Shown here in pieces: positions 17,885-26,314 of a stretch of 64,000 nt of DNA. The notes beneath the pieces are model-generated. The model worked only from the letters and a program-made list of their open reading frames with translations, was not told the origin of the DNA and ran no database searches. The stretch is taken from positions 2,728,001-2,792,000 of the forward strand of contig OZ244040.1 of the NCBI GenBank assembly GCA_965215035.1, in the 5' to 3' direction. Position numbers and translations under genes: made by a program. This stretch comes from Azophilus sp965215035. Lineage in GTDB: Bacteria; Pseudomonadota; Gammaproteobacteria; Pseudomonadales; Azotimanducaceae. Each line of letters opens with the position of its first letter. The stretch's first letter is position 1.

Positions 17885-18298
17885 CTAGCCCGACCAAACC
17901 GCCGCAAAAGCCGCATCCTGGGCCTTGAGGTGCTTGATGGCGTTCAAGCCCCGGGTGACGGTAGGGTGCTCGAACGCCGCGATGCCTTCGGCATAACTGG
18001 GCCGCTCCTGAAGTGCCCGCCAATAGGCGGCCACCTTCGGGCGCTGGTCGGTCAGGAATACGTCCAGCCAATCCACTTCCCGCAATCGATCCAGAATGAC
18101 CATCATGCCGATGTCCGAAAAGCAGAACGGTTCGCCGAGAATCCAAGGCCCGCCGCTGGCGTCCAAGGCGGCTTCGAGTTCGTCGAGATGGCCGTGCATG
18201 GCGGTTCGGCTGCGTTGCAGGGCCGTCATCAAGGGCTTGACGGTTGGCAGCTTTTTGAGGCCCCGGGCTTTCATTGCCAGAAACATCAATGGGCGCAT
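17885..18298 (-). pseudogene. C-terminal fragment of a glutathione S-transferase
   Basis: 137 codons encode the all-helical GST C-terminal domain: RSRTAMHGHLDELEAALDASGGPWILGEPFCFSDIGMMVILDRL, shown here as the N-capping box/FSDI region, then RPKVAAYWRALQERPSYAEGI. The thioredoxin-fold N-terminal domain that binds glutathione is absent. Directly upstream in frame is a TGA, and 17 bp further the end of the dipeptidase gene. The fragment therefore appears to have lost its first 80-100 codons, so I call it a pseudogene. Confidence 0.78.
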
Positions 18299-18314
18299 TC
18301 ACCGAGGACGAGCC

Positions 18315-19427
18315 CTAACCCCACACCTGGCCGAAGACGCGCAGGAAGTTCCCGCCCAGGATGCCGCGTACCTGATCGTCGCTGTAGCCGTGACCGAGCA
18401 TCAGCTCGGTGAGCGGGGCGATTACCGACGGGCCGGCGATGGCCAGCCGGTTCATCGGCGGATACTGTTCTTCGCCGTAGAGTTCCGTGTACTGCGGGAC
18501 GACATTCTCCACCGGCAGGGGCTCGTCCATGAGGGGTACGTGGTCGAGGCCGAGCCCGACATGCCGGTCGCCGACCAGTTCCGCGACATAGTCGACATGC
18601 CGGAACATCTGTTCCGCGGAAGGATCGTACAACGCCTTCGACAGGAACAGCGAGACGCCGTTGATACCGATGACACCCCCGGTGGCGGCCGCCGCCCGGA
18701 TCTGGCCGTCGCTGATGTTGCGCTCGTGATCGCGCAGCGCCCGGGCGGAGGAGTGAGAGAAGATCACCGGCGCCGTCGAGTGCTCGCACATCTCCAGCGT
18801 CGAACGCTCCGACATGTGACTGCCGTCGCAGACCATGCCGACCCGGTTCATCTCGGCGACCAGGGCGCGGCCGAAGTTCGACAGCCCCGGGTTGTCGTGA
18901 TCGTGACTGCCTTCGGAGGCAAGGTTCTTGTCGTTGTAGGCGAGCAGCATGTGCCCGACGCCGAGCCCGTACAGCACCTCCACCAGGTTGATGTCCCCTT
19001 CGAGCGGGGTCGATCCCTGGAAGTTGAAGTTGACCCCGAGCTTGCCGTCGGCCTTGGCGCGGGCCACGTCCGCGACGCTCCGCACGAAGACGTACTCGTC
19101 CGGCCGTTCCAGGATGTAGCGCCGGTTCGCCGCGAGCACGTGCAGCATCTGGCCGGTGGTCTTGGTGAAGTCGGATCCTGCCGTCATGGACAGCCAGGTG
19201 ACGTTCGCCTTCTTGTACTTGGCGATCCAGGTGTCGTAGCCGACGGGTTGCATCGAGATCGCGTGAATGGGCGAGTTGGCGCCAGTCAGGTCGACGATAG
19301 CGCTCTCGGCGAGCAACCTTAGCGTTCGTGCCGACAATACGGGGACCGACGCGGTGGCCCGTACCGGGACCGCCTGCGGCAGCAGCGCCAGGCCTGCCGC
19401 GGTCAGGAAGAGTCGCCTGCGATTCAT
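18315..19427 (-). CDS. Peptidase M19 (membrane dipeptidase) homologue with altered metal site
   Basis: A 370-residue exported protein: MNRRRLFLTAAGLALLPQAV is a Sec/Tat-like leader. The M19 fold is clear from GVGHMLLAYNDKNLA, LSNFGRALVAEMNRVGMVCDGSHMSERS, PVIFSHSSARALRDHERNISD and HVGLGLDH. The two histidines expected in DGSH and SHSS are kept. However, the first metal motif, normally D-x-H-x-D near the mature N-terminus, reads IVDLTGANSP, and the Glu-Gly metal motif region reads NFNFQGSTPLEGDI. One metal site is therefore probably incomplete. It could be a non-canonical hydrolase or a binding protein. An esterase stump lies upstream and a GST stump downstream, both on the same strand. Confidence 0.82.
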   Translation of the reverse strand: MNRRRLFLTAAGLALLPQAVPVRATASVPVLSARTLRLLAESAIVDLTGANSPIHAISMQPVGYDTWIAKYKKANVTWLSMTAGSDFTKTTGQMLHVLAANRRYILERPDEYVFVRSVADVARAKADGKLGVNFNFQGSTPLEGDINLVEVLYGLGVGHMLLAYNDKNLASEGSHDHDNPGLSNFGRALVAEMNRVGMVCDGSHMSERSTLEMCEHSTAPVIFSHSSARALRDHERNISDGQIRAAAATGGVIGINGVSLFLSKALYDPSAEQMFRHVDYVAELVGDRHVGLGLDHVPLMDEPLPVENVVPQYTELYGEEQYPPMNRLAIAGPSVIAPLTELMLGHGYSDDQVRGILGGNFLRVFGQVWG

Positions 19428-19457
19428 GACCCCTACCGCGTCCCCGCGCCTGCGCCG

Positions 19458-19712
19458 TCAGCCCCGCGGCGGCGTTTCGGCGGCTCTGCCCGACAACGCC
19501 AGGAACTCCGCTCCCGGTTTCCAGATGCCGATCGCCAGGCGGTCGCCGACCGACTCGGAGTCGATGACGAAGCTCTCCGGTCCCCAGAGCGGCCAAGGCG
19601 CGTTCGAGGGCGTGACGTTGGGGGAGTCGGCGGCCCGTGCGTCCAGAGTGCCGGGCACGGACATAATCGCGGCCAGCGTTGTGGCCCCGGAAAGGAAATG
19701 TCTGTGCTGCAT
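19458..19712 (-). pseudogene. N-terminal stump of an exported esterase-like alpha/beta hydrolase
   Basis: From the ATG at 19712 (GGAAGA upstream) a leader QHRHFLSGATTLAAIMSVPG is followed by FVIDSESVGDRLAIGIWKPG. This resembles the first strands of the IroE/putative-esterase family, in which such a segment precedes the hydrolase core. The frame stops at residue about 84, long before any nucleophile motif. It sits 30 bp upstream of the dipeptidase gene on the same strand and looks like the residue of a deletion. Confidence 0.55.
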
Positions 19713-20416
19713 GGTGGTCTTCCGATCGTCGCCAACGTTTGGCGGTTTGCTTGCCAAGGACGCAGTGGGTCAGGCTCGTCCTCAATACGGACCCCGTAAC
19801 CGCAAGTCGGGAGGTGCCGCTGTCATGAACGTCCGGACCAGCGGAGGCACGTCGCCCCGTCTCGAGAAGCTGCTTGCCGAGGCGATCGTCTGAGACAACC
19901 ACGCCTGCATGCCGGTAGAAGCTGCCCGGGTAGGGCTGGCAAGGGAGATCGTTGAGAGCGAAGCGGCCGTTATTGGGTACGCTACTGGAGTCGAACCCCA
20001 AGCAGCCTGAACGCTTCTGTCTAGGGATCTGGAGCAGCCAGATCGAAAATCATATAGATATTTACTGAAAGCTATAAATATGAAGGACTAAATGAAGTCA
20101 CAAAAATTGGCTCGATTGGGGTGCGGGAAGTGATTCGATTGGGGTTCGCGATCGGACTTTCCCGGCCATTCGGCAAGGCTGAGGAGGTACGGCCATCGTT
20201 GACCGGTCTATCGAATCGAGCCCGGATGCCGGTGAGTTGGAGAGCGCATTGTTATACCGGTGTTGCCTTGACGCTGAGCGACCCTTTGGCGGTGGAAGCA
20301 ACGGCCACTGTGGAACTGCTTCGCCGCTGCGTCTTACTCAGGAGAGAGGTCGGCGCGGCCTCGGCTAGGTGGTGCCGGAGATCGCGAGGCCCTGCACCTG
20401 CATTGAGGAACTGGAA
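19713..20416. other. Long intergenic region with direct repeats upstream of a TonB receptor gene
   Basis: About 700 bp without a supported gene. An AT-rich patch around 20045-20110 probably holds the receptor promoter. Just after it, TCGATTGGGGT occurs twice in direct orientation at 20112-20122 and 20135-20145 (23-bp spacing, close to two helical turns), a plausible regulator site. The receptor's ribosome-binding site GAGGAA is at 20405-20410. Confidence 0.5.
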
Positions 20417-22561
20417 ATGATCGCACGGATTGCTGTCAACTTTGGCCGGCTGGCATGGCTCAGGCGCTGCTTGCCGACACTATTCCTGGTGCCGTTGCTC
20501 GCGGTCGGCCCCAAGGTCCACGGCGAACAGGCGCTCGAGGAAATCGTCGTCACCGCTCAGAAACGCGAGGAAAGTCTCTACGAGGTGCCAATTTCGGTCA
20601 GTGCCTTCAATGACGAGCAGCTCGAGCAGGCCATCATCGACGATGTGGCGGATCTCGGTCGCTTCGCGCCGAGCCTGACCGCGAACAATGTCTCCGCCGG
20701 CGGTTCCAACATCTTCATGCGGGGCGTGGGCAACGAAATCATCGCGGTGGGTGCCGATTCGAGCGTTGCCATCTATATCGACGGCGTCTACACGCCGCGC
20801 TTCACCACGGCGCTCAACAACTTCGTCGATGTGGAACGGGTGGAACTGGTCAAGGGGCCGCAGGGGACGCTGTATGGGCGCAACGCCACCGGCGGCGCCA
20901 TCAACATCGTCACCAAGCAGCCCTCCGCCGAGACCTCGTTCAGGGGCGATGTGGAAATCAGCAACTACTCCGGGCGCAAGGTGCGCGCTGCGGGCGGCGG
21001 TGCCATCTCGGATACGCTGTTCGGCCGCTTGGCGCTGGTCTACAACAAGAAGGACAACTACTCCTACAACCCGGTGTTCGACGAGCGCCTGGACGTAGAG
21101 GACATGTTCGCCGCCAACGCATCGCTGAAGTGGCAGCCGAGCGACAGCTTCGAGGCGCTCCTGCGCTACGACCATCTCAAGGACGATGCGCTCGGCGTTG
21201 TCTCCACCCGGGTTCTGGCCCCGGGAGCCGGGCATGCGGGTCTTGCCTTCGACCCGGATCCCTTCGTCAACGGATCCGACTTTCGGGTGAGCGATTCGAT
21301 GAACGAGATGGAGTCGCGCGGGTTCAACGCCAGCCTCACCTGGAATTTCGGGAGCTTCCGGATCACCTCGCTAAGCGCCTGGAAGCACTTCGAGTCGGAT
21401 CTCGACTACGATGCCGACGGCACCGAGCGGCCGCTGCTCTCGGTGGTGCCGGTCTCGGAGGAGGAATCCCGCACGCTCTCCGAGGAGTTGCGCATCGAGT
21501 ACCGGGGCGACGGCCCTTGGGAGTGGATGGCCGGCTTCTTCTATTTCGACGAGGACGCCAGGCAGGACCTGAACCTCGAACTGCTCGGCGGCGTGCTGGC
21601 GCTGGTGCCGCTCTCCGATCTCGATGTGGAGGCCTGGGCGCTGTTCGGCGAACTCTCTTTCAAACCGACAGACCGCCTGAAGCTGACGGCCGGTCTGCGT
21701 TACAGCGACGAGACGAAGGACCACGTCACGATCATGAACGGGGTAATACTGCCGGACTCTTCCGGAAAAGCATCCTGGGACGCTATTACGCCCAAGTTCA
21801 CCATCGGCTACGACATCGGCGAGAATCTTTTCGTCTACGCCACCGCCAGCCGCGGCTTCAAGAGCGGCGGCTTCAATTCCGTCTCGAACTCCCCGGTGTT
21901 CGACCCGGAATATCTCTGGAACTACGAGGTAGGGCTGAAGGGCACGGCACCCGATGGCCGCGCACGCGGTGCCGTCACCGGTTTCATCTACGACTACACC
22001 GATATTCAGGTGCGCATCTATCCCGAGGTCACGGGTGCCCCCATCCCCATCGACAACGCATCCAAGGCGGAGGTGAAGGGCCTTGAGGTCGAAGGCAGCC
22101 TGATGCCCTTCGATAACTTCCAGCTCGACCTGTCGATCGCCTATATCAACGGCAGCTACAAGGACTACATCACTGCCAACCCCAACGCCGGCAATGCAAT
22201 CCAGGATCTTTCCGGCAACCGGATGATCCACTCGCCGCGGCTCAAGGCGAACATCGGTGCCGAGTACGTGCTCGACCTCGGCGGGGCGGGGTCGCTAGCG
22301 CTGCGCGGCGAGTACGTTCACAGCGGCAAGATCTACTTCGACCAGTTCAACGTGGATCAGACCAAACAGGCCAGTTACGATCTCTGGAACGCCTACCTCA
22401 CCTATACCAGCTCCGACGGACGCTGGACCGCCGCCGCCTGGGGCAAGAACCTCAATGACGAGGTGTATGTGCTGCAGATATACCCGAGCGGCCTGCTCGG
22501 CATGCGCGGGCTGCTCGCGCCGCCGCGCACCTATGGGGTAAGGGTCGGTTACAGTATCTGA
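20417..22561 (+). CDS. TonB-dependent outer-membrane receptor
   Basis: A 714-residue receptor from the ATG at 20417, preceded by GAGGAA. The leader ends VGPKVHGEQ. The TonB-box/plug onset is LEEIVVTAQKREESLYEVPISVSAF, shown here in part, and the plug has IFMRGVGNEI and VERVELVKGPQGTLYGRNATGGAINIVTK, again in part. The barrel ends YGVRVGYSI, a terminal aromatic/hydrophobic strand. It belongs to the same broad receptor group as those at 8010 and 27678. The gene stands alone, with two GC-rich hairpins just after the stop. The next gene on the same strand is the intradiol dioxygenase, which has its own operator-like site. Confidence 0.93.
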   Translation: MIARIAVNFGRLAWLRRCLPTLFLVPLLAVGPKVHGEQALEEIVVTAQKREESLYEVPISVSAFNDEQLEQAIIDDVADLGRFAPSLTANNVSAGGSNIFMRGVGNEIIAVGADSSVAIYIDGVYTPRFTTALNNFVDVERVELVKGPQGTLYGRNATGGAINIVTKQPSAETSFRGDVEISNYSGRKVRAAGGGAISDTLFGRLALVYNKKDNYSYNPVFDERLDVEDMFAANASLKWQPSDSFEALLRYDHLKDDALGVVSTRVLAPGAGHAGLAFDPDPFVNGSDFRVSDSMNEMESRGFNASLTWNFGSFRITSLSAWKHFESDLDYDADGTERPLLSVVPVSEEESRTLSEELRIEYRGDGPWEWMAGFFYFDEDARQDLNLELLGGVLALVPLSDLDVEAWALFGELSFKPTDRLKLTAGLRYSDETKDHVTIMNGVILPDSSGKASWDAITPKFTIGYDIGENLFVYATASRGFKSGGFNSVSNSPVFDPEYLWNYEVGLKGTAPDGRARGAVTGFIYDYTDIQVRIYPEVTGAPIPIDNASKAEVKGLEVEGSLMPFDNFQLDLSIAYINGSYKDYITANPNAGNAIQDLSGNRMIHSPRLKANIGAEYVLDLGGAGSLALRGEYVHSGKIYFDQFNVDQTKQASYDLWNAYLTYTSSDGRWTAAAWGKNLNDEVYVLQIYPSGLLGMRGLLAPPRTYGVRVGYSI

Positions 22562-22563
22562 GC

Positions 22564-22620
22564 GTCACCGCCGGTTGCGCCGCCGATTCGGCGGTGACAG
22601 CTCGGGCGGCAAGCCGCCGG
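22564..22620 (+). terminator. Tandem GC-rich hairpins after the TonB receptor gene
   Basis: GTCACCGCC (22564-22572) pairs with GGCGGTGAC (22590-22598), and a second stem GGCGGC/GCCGCC lies at about 22605-22618. The first begins 2 bp after the stop codon. There is no U-tract, so this may be a terminator acting with Rho, or a 3' stabilising structure. Confidence 0.5.
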
Positions 22621-22764
22621 GCCGACTTGGGCTGGTCGCGAATGATCCTGCCCTGAGGCGTAAAAGCCAAGATTTTCTCGCTTCAAGTGGTCCAACATTG
22701 GGGGCAAGTCCAGGTTAATCGACCACACCTTAGCGCGTTGTTCAAAAATCGGGCGCCACTTCTT

Positions 22765-22784
22765 GTTATTCGATTGACAAGCCA
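22765..22784 (+). promoter_or_regulatory. 20-bp element shared with the tetR promoter, probable TetR operator
   Basis: GTTATTCGATTGACAAGCCA lies about 50 bp upstream of the intradiol dioxygenase start. Its exact reverse complement is at 30089-30108 between the TetR gene and the divergent receptor operon, 7.3 kb away. A perfect 20-bp match placed in both promoters strongly suggests a binding site of the local TetR regulator. Confidence 0.75.
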
Positions 22785-22832
22785 AAGTGCTCCGCATAAG
22801 GTTGGGTCTCCCGTATCTTGTTCGTTGCAGCC

Positions 22833-23636
22833 ATGATGTTCGAACTGTTATTGGCGGTCATCCTTGCCCCCCTGATCTTTCTGGCGTTGCAGAAAACAGA
22901 CGATACGAACCTGCAGATCGGCGTAATACCTCTGGCGATCCTGCTGGTTCTGGCTTTGCCCGAAGAGTATGCGATGCCGGCATCCGCCGGTGTGGCTTTG
23001 GGTGTGCTTGGTTACCTGTCGGTTTTTTTTGTTGCCCGTTTGCGCCGGGAGCCAATGCCCGACTATGGCGCGGCCGGCAGTTCTTGCGCAGCGCCAGAGG
23101 TTACGTTATCGGACAGAAGGCACGCACCTGGCCGCTTCACGCCGACGCCGGCAGGCCCGGACGGGCCCTACTACCGGCCCAACTCGCCTGCAAAACAGCG
23201 GCTCGCCGAGAACGGGACGGAAGGCGAGCCGATGCGCTTTGTGGGCCGGGTGTTGCAGAGTGACGGCTCGCCGGCGGAAGGGGCCATCGTGGAAATCTGG
23301 CATGCTGACGGTTCAGGAGAATACGATCACTCCGGTTTCAACTGTCGCGGGCACCAGACAACGAATCGGCAAGGCCAGTTCGTTTTCGATACCGTGAAAC
23401 CGAGGGGCTATGGTGTTCGATCCCTGTCGCTCATCGGCACGGTGGATTTTCGTTCCGCCCATATCCACGTGAAAATACGGGTCGGGGATGGGACATTCAC
23501 CACGCAGGTCTGGTTTCCGGATGACGCCAGGAACAAACTCGATGTTGCCTACTGGGCGTTCAAGAAAACCAATGTTGTGGAATATGAGCCGGGGCACTCG
23601 GTGCTGACGGCCCGGTTCGATTTTGTGGTCGGCTAG
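22833..23636 (+). CDS. Membrane-anchored intradiol ring-cleavage dioxygenase
   Basis: Residues 1 to about 75 contain three hydrophobic segments (LLLAVILAPLIFLAL, VIPLAILLVLAL and VALGVLGYLSVFFVA), then a catalytic domain of about 190 residues of the protocatechuate/catechol 1,2-dioxygenase type. Expected Fe(III) ligands are visible: a Tyr in IWHADGSGEYDH, a Tyr in DTVKPRGYGV and two His in RSAHIHVKI. The domain also keeps DGPYYRPNSP and GRVLQSDGSPAEGA. Most intradiol dioxygenases are soluble; fusion to a membrane anchor is unusual and suggests work at the membrane on a hydrophobic or exported substrate. I prefer the ATG at 22833 or 22836 over an upstream TTG. It converges on the acyl-CoA dehydrogenase gene with a 16-bp gap. 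Confidence 0.85.
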   Translation: MMFELLLAVILAPLIFLALQKTDDTNLQIGVIPLAILLVLALPEEYAMPASAGVALGVLGYLSVFFVARLRREPMPDYGAAGSSCAAPEVTLSDRRHAPGRFTPTPAGPDGPYYRPNSPAKQRLAENGTEGEPMRFVGRVLQSDGSPAEGAIVEIWHADGSGEYDHSGFNCRGHQTTNRQGQFVFDTVKPRGYGVRSLSLIGTVDFRSAHIHVKIRVGDGTFTTQVWFPDDARNKLDVAYWAFKKTNVVEYEPGHSVLTARFDFVVG

Positions 23637-23652
23637 TTGATAAATCGGCCTG

Positions 23653-24792
23653 TCAGGCAGGCAGGCCAAGCACCCGTTTTGCAATGATGTTGCGCTGTAT
23701 TTCGGAGCTGCCACCCGCGATTAGGTAACCCTTGCTCAGCAGCCAATTGCGGGTTGCGCGCAGCTCTTCGTCATTGAAGCAGTCTCCAACCCAACCGAGG
23801 CCTTGCGTGCCCATCGCCGATAGGGTCGCCTCTAGGCGACGGCTTTCGAGCTCGGAGGAAATGTACTTGAAGATGGAGGTGGTAAAGGTGGGGGTGCCGC
23901 CGCGTGTCTCTTCTGCTACACGCTTTCTGGTCAGTTGGAATGCGGCATCGTCGATCTCGATACGTAGCGCACTTTGCCGGGCAGCCGAGTCTTCCGGCGC
24001 GTAACTTTTCAGCGCCGCCGGCAGCGCGCCGCCGCGGGGCAGGAACTGGCCGGTGCCGACGGAAGCGCGCTCGAACTGCAGCAGTCGTTTGGCAACGCTC
24101 CAGCCGTGGTTCTCCCGACCGACAAGGTCCGCTTTGCTGGCTTTTGCGCCGTCGAAAAACACCTGACAGAATTCGGCTGAGCCATCGATCAGGTCGATGG
24201 TGTTGATAGTGACACCCGGCTGATCGAGCGGGAACAGCAGAAAGCTGATGCCTTGCTGTCTGGGCGCCTCGACGTCTGTGCGCACGAGACAGAAAATCCA
24301 GTCGCTCATGTACGCACTCGAGGTCCAGATCTTGGAGCCGTTCACAAGGTAAAAATCGCCGTTGTCTACGGCATGGGTCTTGAGCGAGGCAAGATCGGAA
24401 CCGGCACCGGGTTCCGAATAGCCCTGACACCAGCGAACCTCGCCACGCGCGATTGGAGGCAGGTGCCGTGCTTTCTGATCGTCCGTACCGAATTCCAGCA
24501 GTGTCGATCCAAGCATCGTGGGGCCGACACCCTGAAGCGCCAACGGCGCTCCACAGGCACGCATCGCCTCGCGCAGTGTGCGCGCTTCGCGCTTGTCCAT
24601 TCCTGCACCGCCGTATTCTTTCGGCCACTCCGGTACGGTGAACCCCCGCTCCACGCAGGCGTCGAACCAGCGTTGAAACGCTGGGTGGGTGATCGGCTGT
24701 TTGCTGCCGCCCTGATACTCGAACTTGCTACCGCGAATTTCTTCGGGGCAGGCCTGCTTCACCCAGGCCCGAAACGCTTCAGCCGAGTTCAT
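23653..24792 (-). CDS. Acyl-CoA dehydrogenase
   Basis: A 379-residue flavoprotein with the three-part ACAD architecture. The N-terminal helical region is followed by the FAD/substrate beta-domain signature GYSEPGAGSDLASLKT and NGSKIWTSSAYMSDWIFCLVRT (in part). The C-terminal helical domain ends GSSEIQRNIIAKRVLGLP, the usual terminal motif. Such enzymes form a C-C double bond in acyl-CoA thioesters with electron-transfer flavoprotein as acceptor. This subgroup is common in steroid, terpenoid and aromatic side-chain degradation. Its ATG overlaps the stop of the FAD monooxygenase gene (ATGA), so the two are translationally coupled. The position of the catalytic base cannot be assigned by eye. 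Confidence 0.92.
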   Translation of the reverse strand: MNSAEAFRAWVKQACPEEIRGSKFEYQGGSKQPITHPAFQRWFDACVERGFTVPEWPKEYGGAGMDKREARTLREAMRACGAPLALQGVGPTMLGSTLLEFGTDDQKARHLPPIARGEVRWCQGYSEPGAGSDLASLKTHAVDNGDFYLVNGSKIWTSSAYMSDWIFCLVRTDVEAPRQQGISFLLFPLDQPGVTINTIDLIDGSAEFCQVFFDGAKASKADLVGRENHGWSVAKRLLQFERASVGTGQFLPRGGALPAALKSYAPEDSAARQSALRIEIDDAAFQLTRKRVAEETRGGTPTFTTSIFKYISSELESRRLEATLSAMGTQGLGWVGDCFNDEELRATRNWLLSKGYLIAGGSSEIQRNIIAKRVLGLPA

Positions 24793-26297
24793 GATTCCGG
24801 CAGGTGCAGCGCGCGGCGCACGGTCGTGACAAGACCCGCTTCCAGTTCACTCATCCCGGCTTCTGCCGCCCACACGACGATGCCGTCCGGTCGCGTCAGA
24901 AAACCGCTCGACGCCGTTGACGATGACCCGAGTTCGGCCTGCGACAGGCGTTGAAACCCGATCTCGATATCCAGGATGCGCGACGCCGCGCAAGCCAGGT
25001 TTTGCCAGGGTTCACGGTCGGCGGCGAAAAGAGTAAAGCCCCGATAGGGGGAGGGAATTCGCATCGGTGGTGTGTGGTCGCCGCCCGCTACCGGCTCGGG
25101 GAACGCTCCATCGGACATGAAATGGCTGCGCTGTGCTTCGATTGCCGCGTTGAGTTCACCGCGCTCGGGACCCGTCATGGTCTGTAGACGTTTTTCCAGG
25201 CTCGGCAAATCGGTCACCTCGCCGATGGCCGTTGAGATCAGCCCTAGCCGGAGCGCGTTGGCGAAACTTTCGCGTGCGTTGGTTTCCGCTGCCGGTCGGC
25301 ACTCGGTTTCGTAAGTATCAAGGATCGATTCGTTGGCTGTTCCAGCTTCAACCATGGCGATCTTCCAGGCGATGTTGTGCGCTTCCATGATGCCGGTGTT
25401 AAGGCCCAGACCGCCGGCTGGTGGAAAACGATGCGCGGAGTCTCCCACCAGAAACACACGGCCCTTGCGATAGCGTGCCGCGATCTGACAGTAGGGTGCC
25501 CATGTGTCGGTGGAGACGATCTCCACCTCTGCGGGTACCGCGAGTGCGGCCCGCAACCGATCGGGAAGCGTTTCCTCTTCGTTGTCGAGCCCGAGCACGG
25601 GCGTCATGAAGACATGTGATCGTTGCGGATCGTGGACAATCAGCGTACCTGGTGATTCGGGGTTCAAGATCCAGAATATGGGGCCTGGCCGGTCTTCGAT
25701 CCACCGGGTCAGATCCGCATTGATGTGCGTCATGTGAAAACGCCCGAGTGGACCGTCCCCGACCATCTCAATATCCAGGGCCTTGCGAGTGGGGCTACCG
25801 GCGCCATCGGCGGCGATGGCCCAGTTGGCTTGCACTTCGTGCTCGGTTCCGTCATCACGGCGAATGCGTGCGGTTACGCTGTTTCCGTTTTCAGTGATGT
25901 CCAGACACTCGGTGCCGTATTCGATCTGCGCGGGCCCCTGGCGCGAGACCGCCCCGGCGAGAATCGGCTCTAGCCTGTTTTGCGACAGGTTGACCCAGGC
26001 CGGGTCGTCGGCCTGCTCGCTGCCCGCTGCCCCCCGCAGATCCAACCGGCCCACCTCGGCACCGCCGAAGGTGGCACACCAGGTGATGTAGTGCAGGGGC
26101 AGATGCGGGGTGGCGGCGCGGATCTGGTCTTCAATCCCAAGCTCGGCGAACACTTCGAGCGGTCTTGCGCGAATAACGTGGGCTGCGGGAGGGCGCAGCG
26201 TCTTGTTATGTCGCTCGAGGACCAGGCACGAATTCCCATGCAGTGAAAGCAGCCCTGCGGCGGTCAGGCCCACCGGGCCCCCGCCGATGATCAGCAC
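24789..26297 (-). CDS. FAD-dependent aromatic-ring monooxygenase (PheA/MhpA-like)
   Basis: About 502 residues. The Rossmann motif LIIGGGPVGLTAAGLLSLHG opens the protein, NWAIAADGAGSPTRKALDIE is the central D-G motif, and GRVFLVGDSAHRFPPAGGLGLNTG is the second FAD-binding motif of the p-hydroxybenzoate hydroxylase family. The C-terminal thioredoxin-like extension seen in phenol hydroxylase relatives is reduced but present. It probably hydroxylates a phenolic or similar ring with NAD(P)H and oxygen. The first standard start is a GTG at 26297, but five further codons (PKKTS before VLII) are open upstream to the stop of the preceding gene, so the true start may be a few codons earlier. Confidence 0.88.
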   Translation of the reverse strand: MLIIGGGPVGLTAAGLLSLHGNSCLVLERHNKTLRPPAAHVIRARPLEVFAELGIEDQIRAATPHLPLHYITWCATFGGAEVGRLDLRGAAGSEQADDPAWVNLSQNRLEPILAGAVSRQGPAQIEYGTECLDITENGNSVTARIRRDDGTEHEVQANWAIAADGAGSPTRKALDIEMVGDGPLGRFHMTHINADLTRWIEDRPGPIFWILNPESPGTLIVHDPQRSHVFMTPVLGLDNEEETLPDRLRAALAVPAEVEIVSTDTWAPYCQIAARYRKGRVFLVGDSAHRFPPAGGLGLNTGIMEAHNIAWKIAMVEAGTANESILDTYETECRPAAETNARESFANALRLGLISTAIGEVTDLPSLEKRLQTMTGPERGELNAAIEAQRSHFMSDGAFPEPVAGGDHTPPMRIPSPYRGFTLFAADREPWQNLACAASRILDIEIGFQRLSQAELGSSSTASSGFLTRPDGIVVWAAEAGMSELEAGLVTTVRRALHLPES

Positions 26298-26314
26298 GCT
26301 GGTCTTTTTCGGAA

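Noticed and set aside
19825..19893. 22-codon ORF with a good ribosome-binding site upstream of the TonB receptor
   Set aside because: GGGAGG precedes an ATG, but the peptide is too short to support without conservation data.
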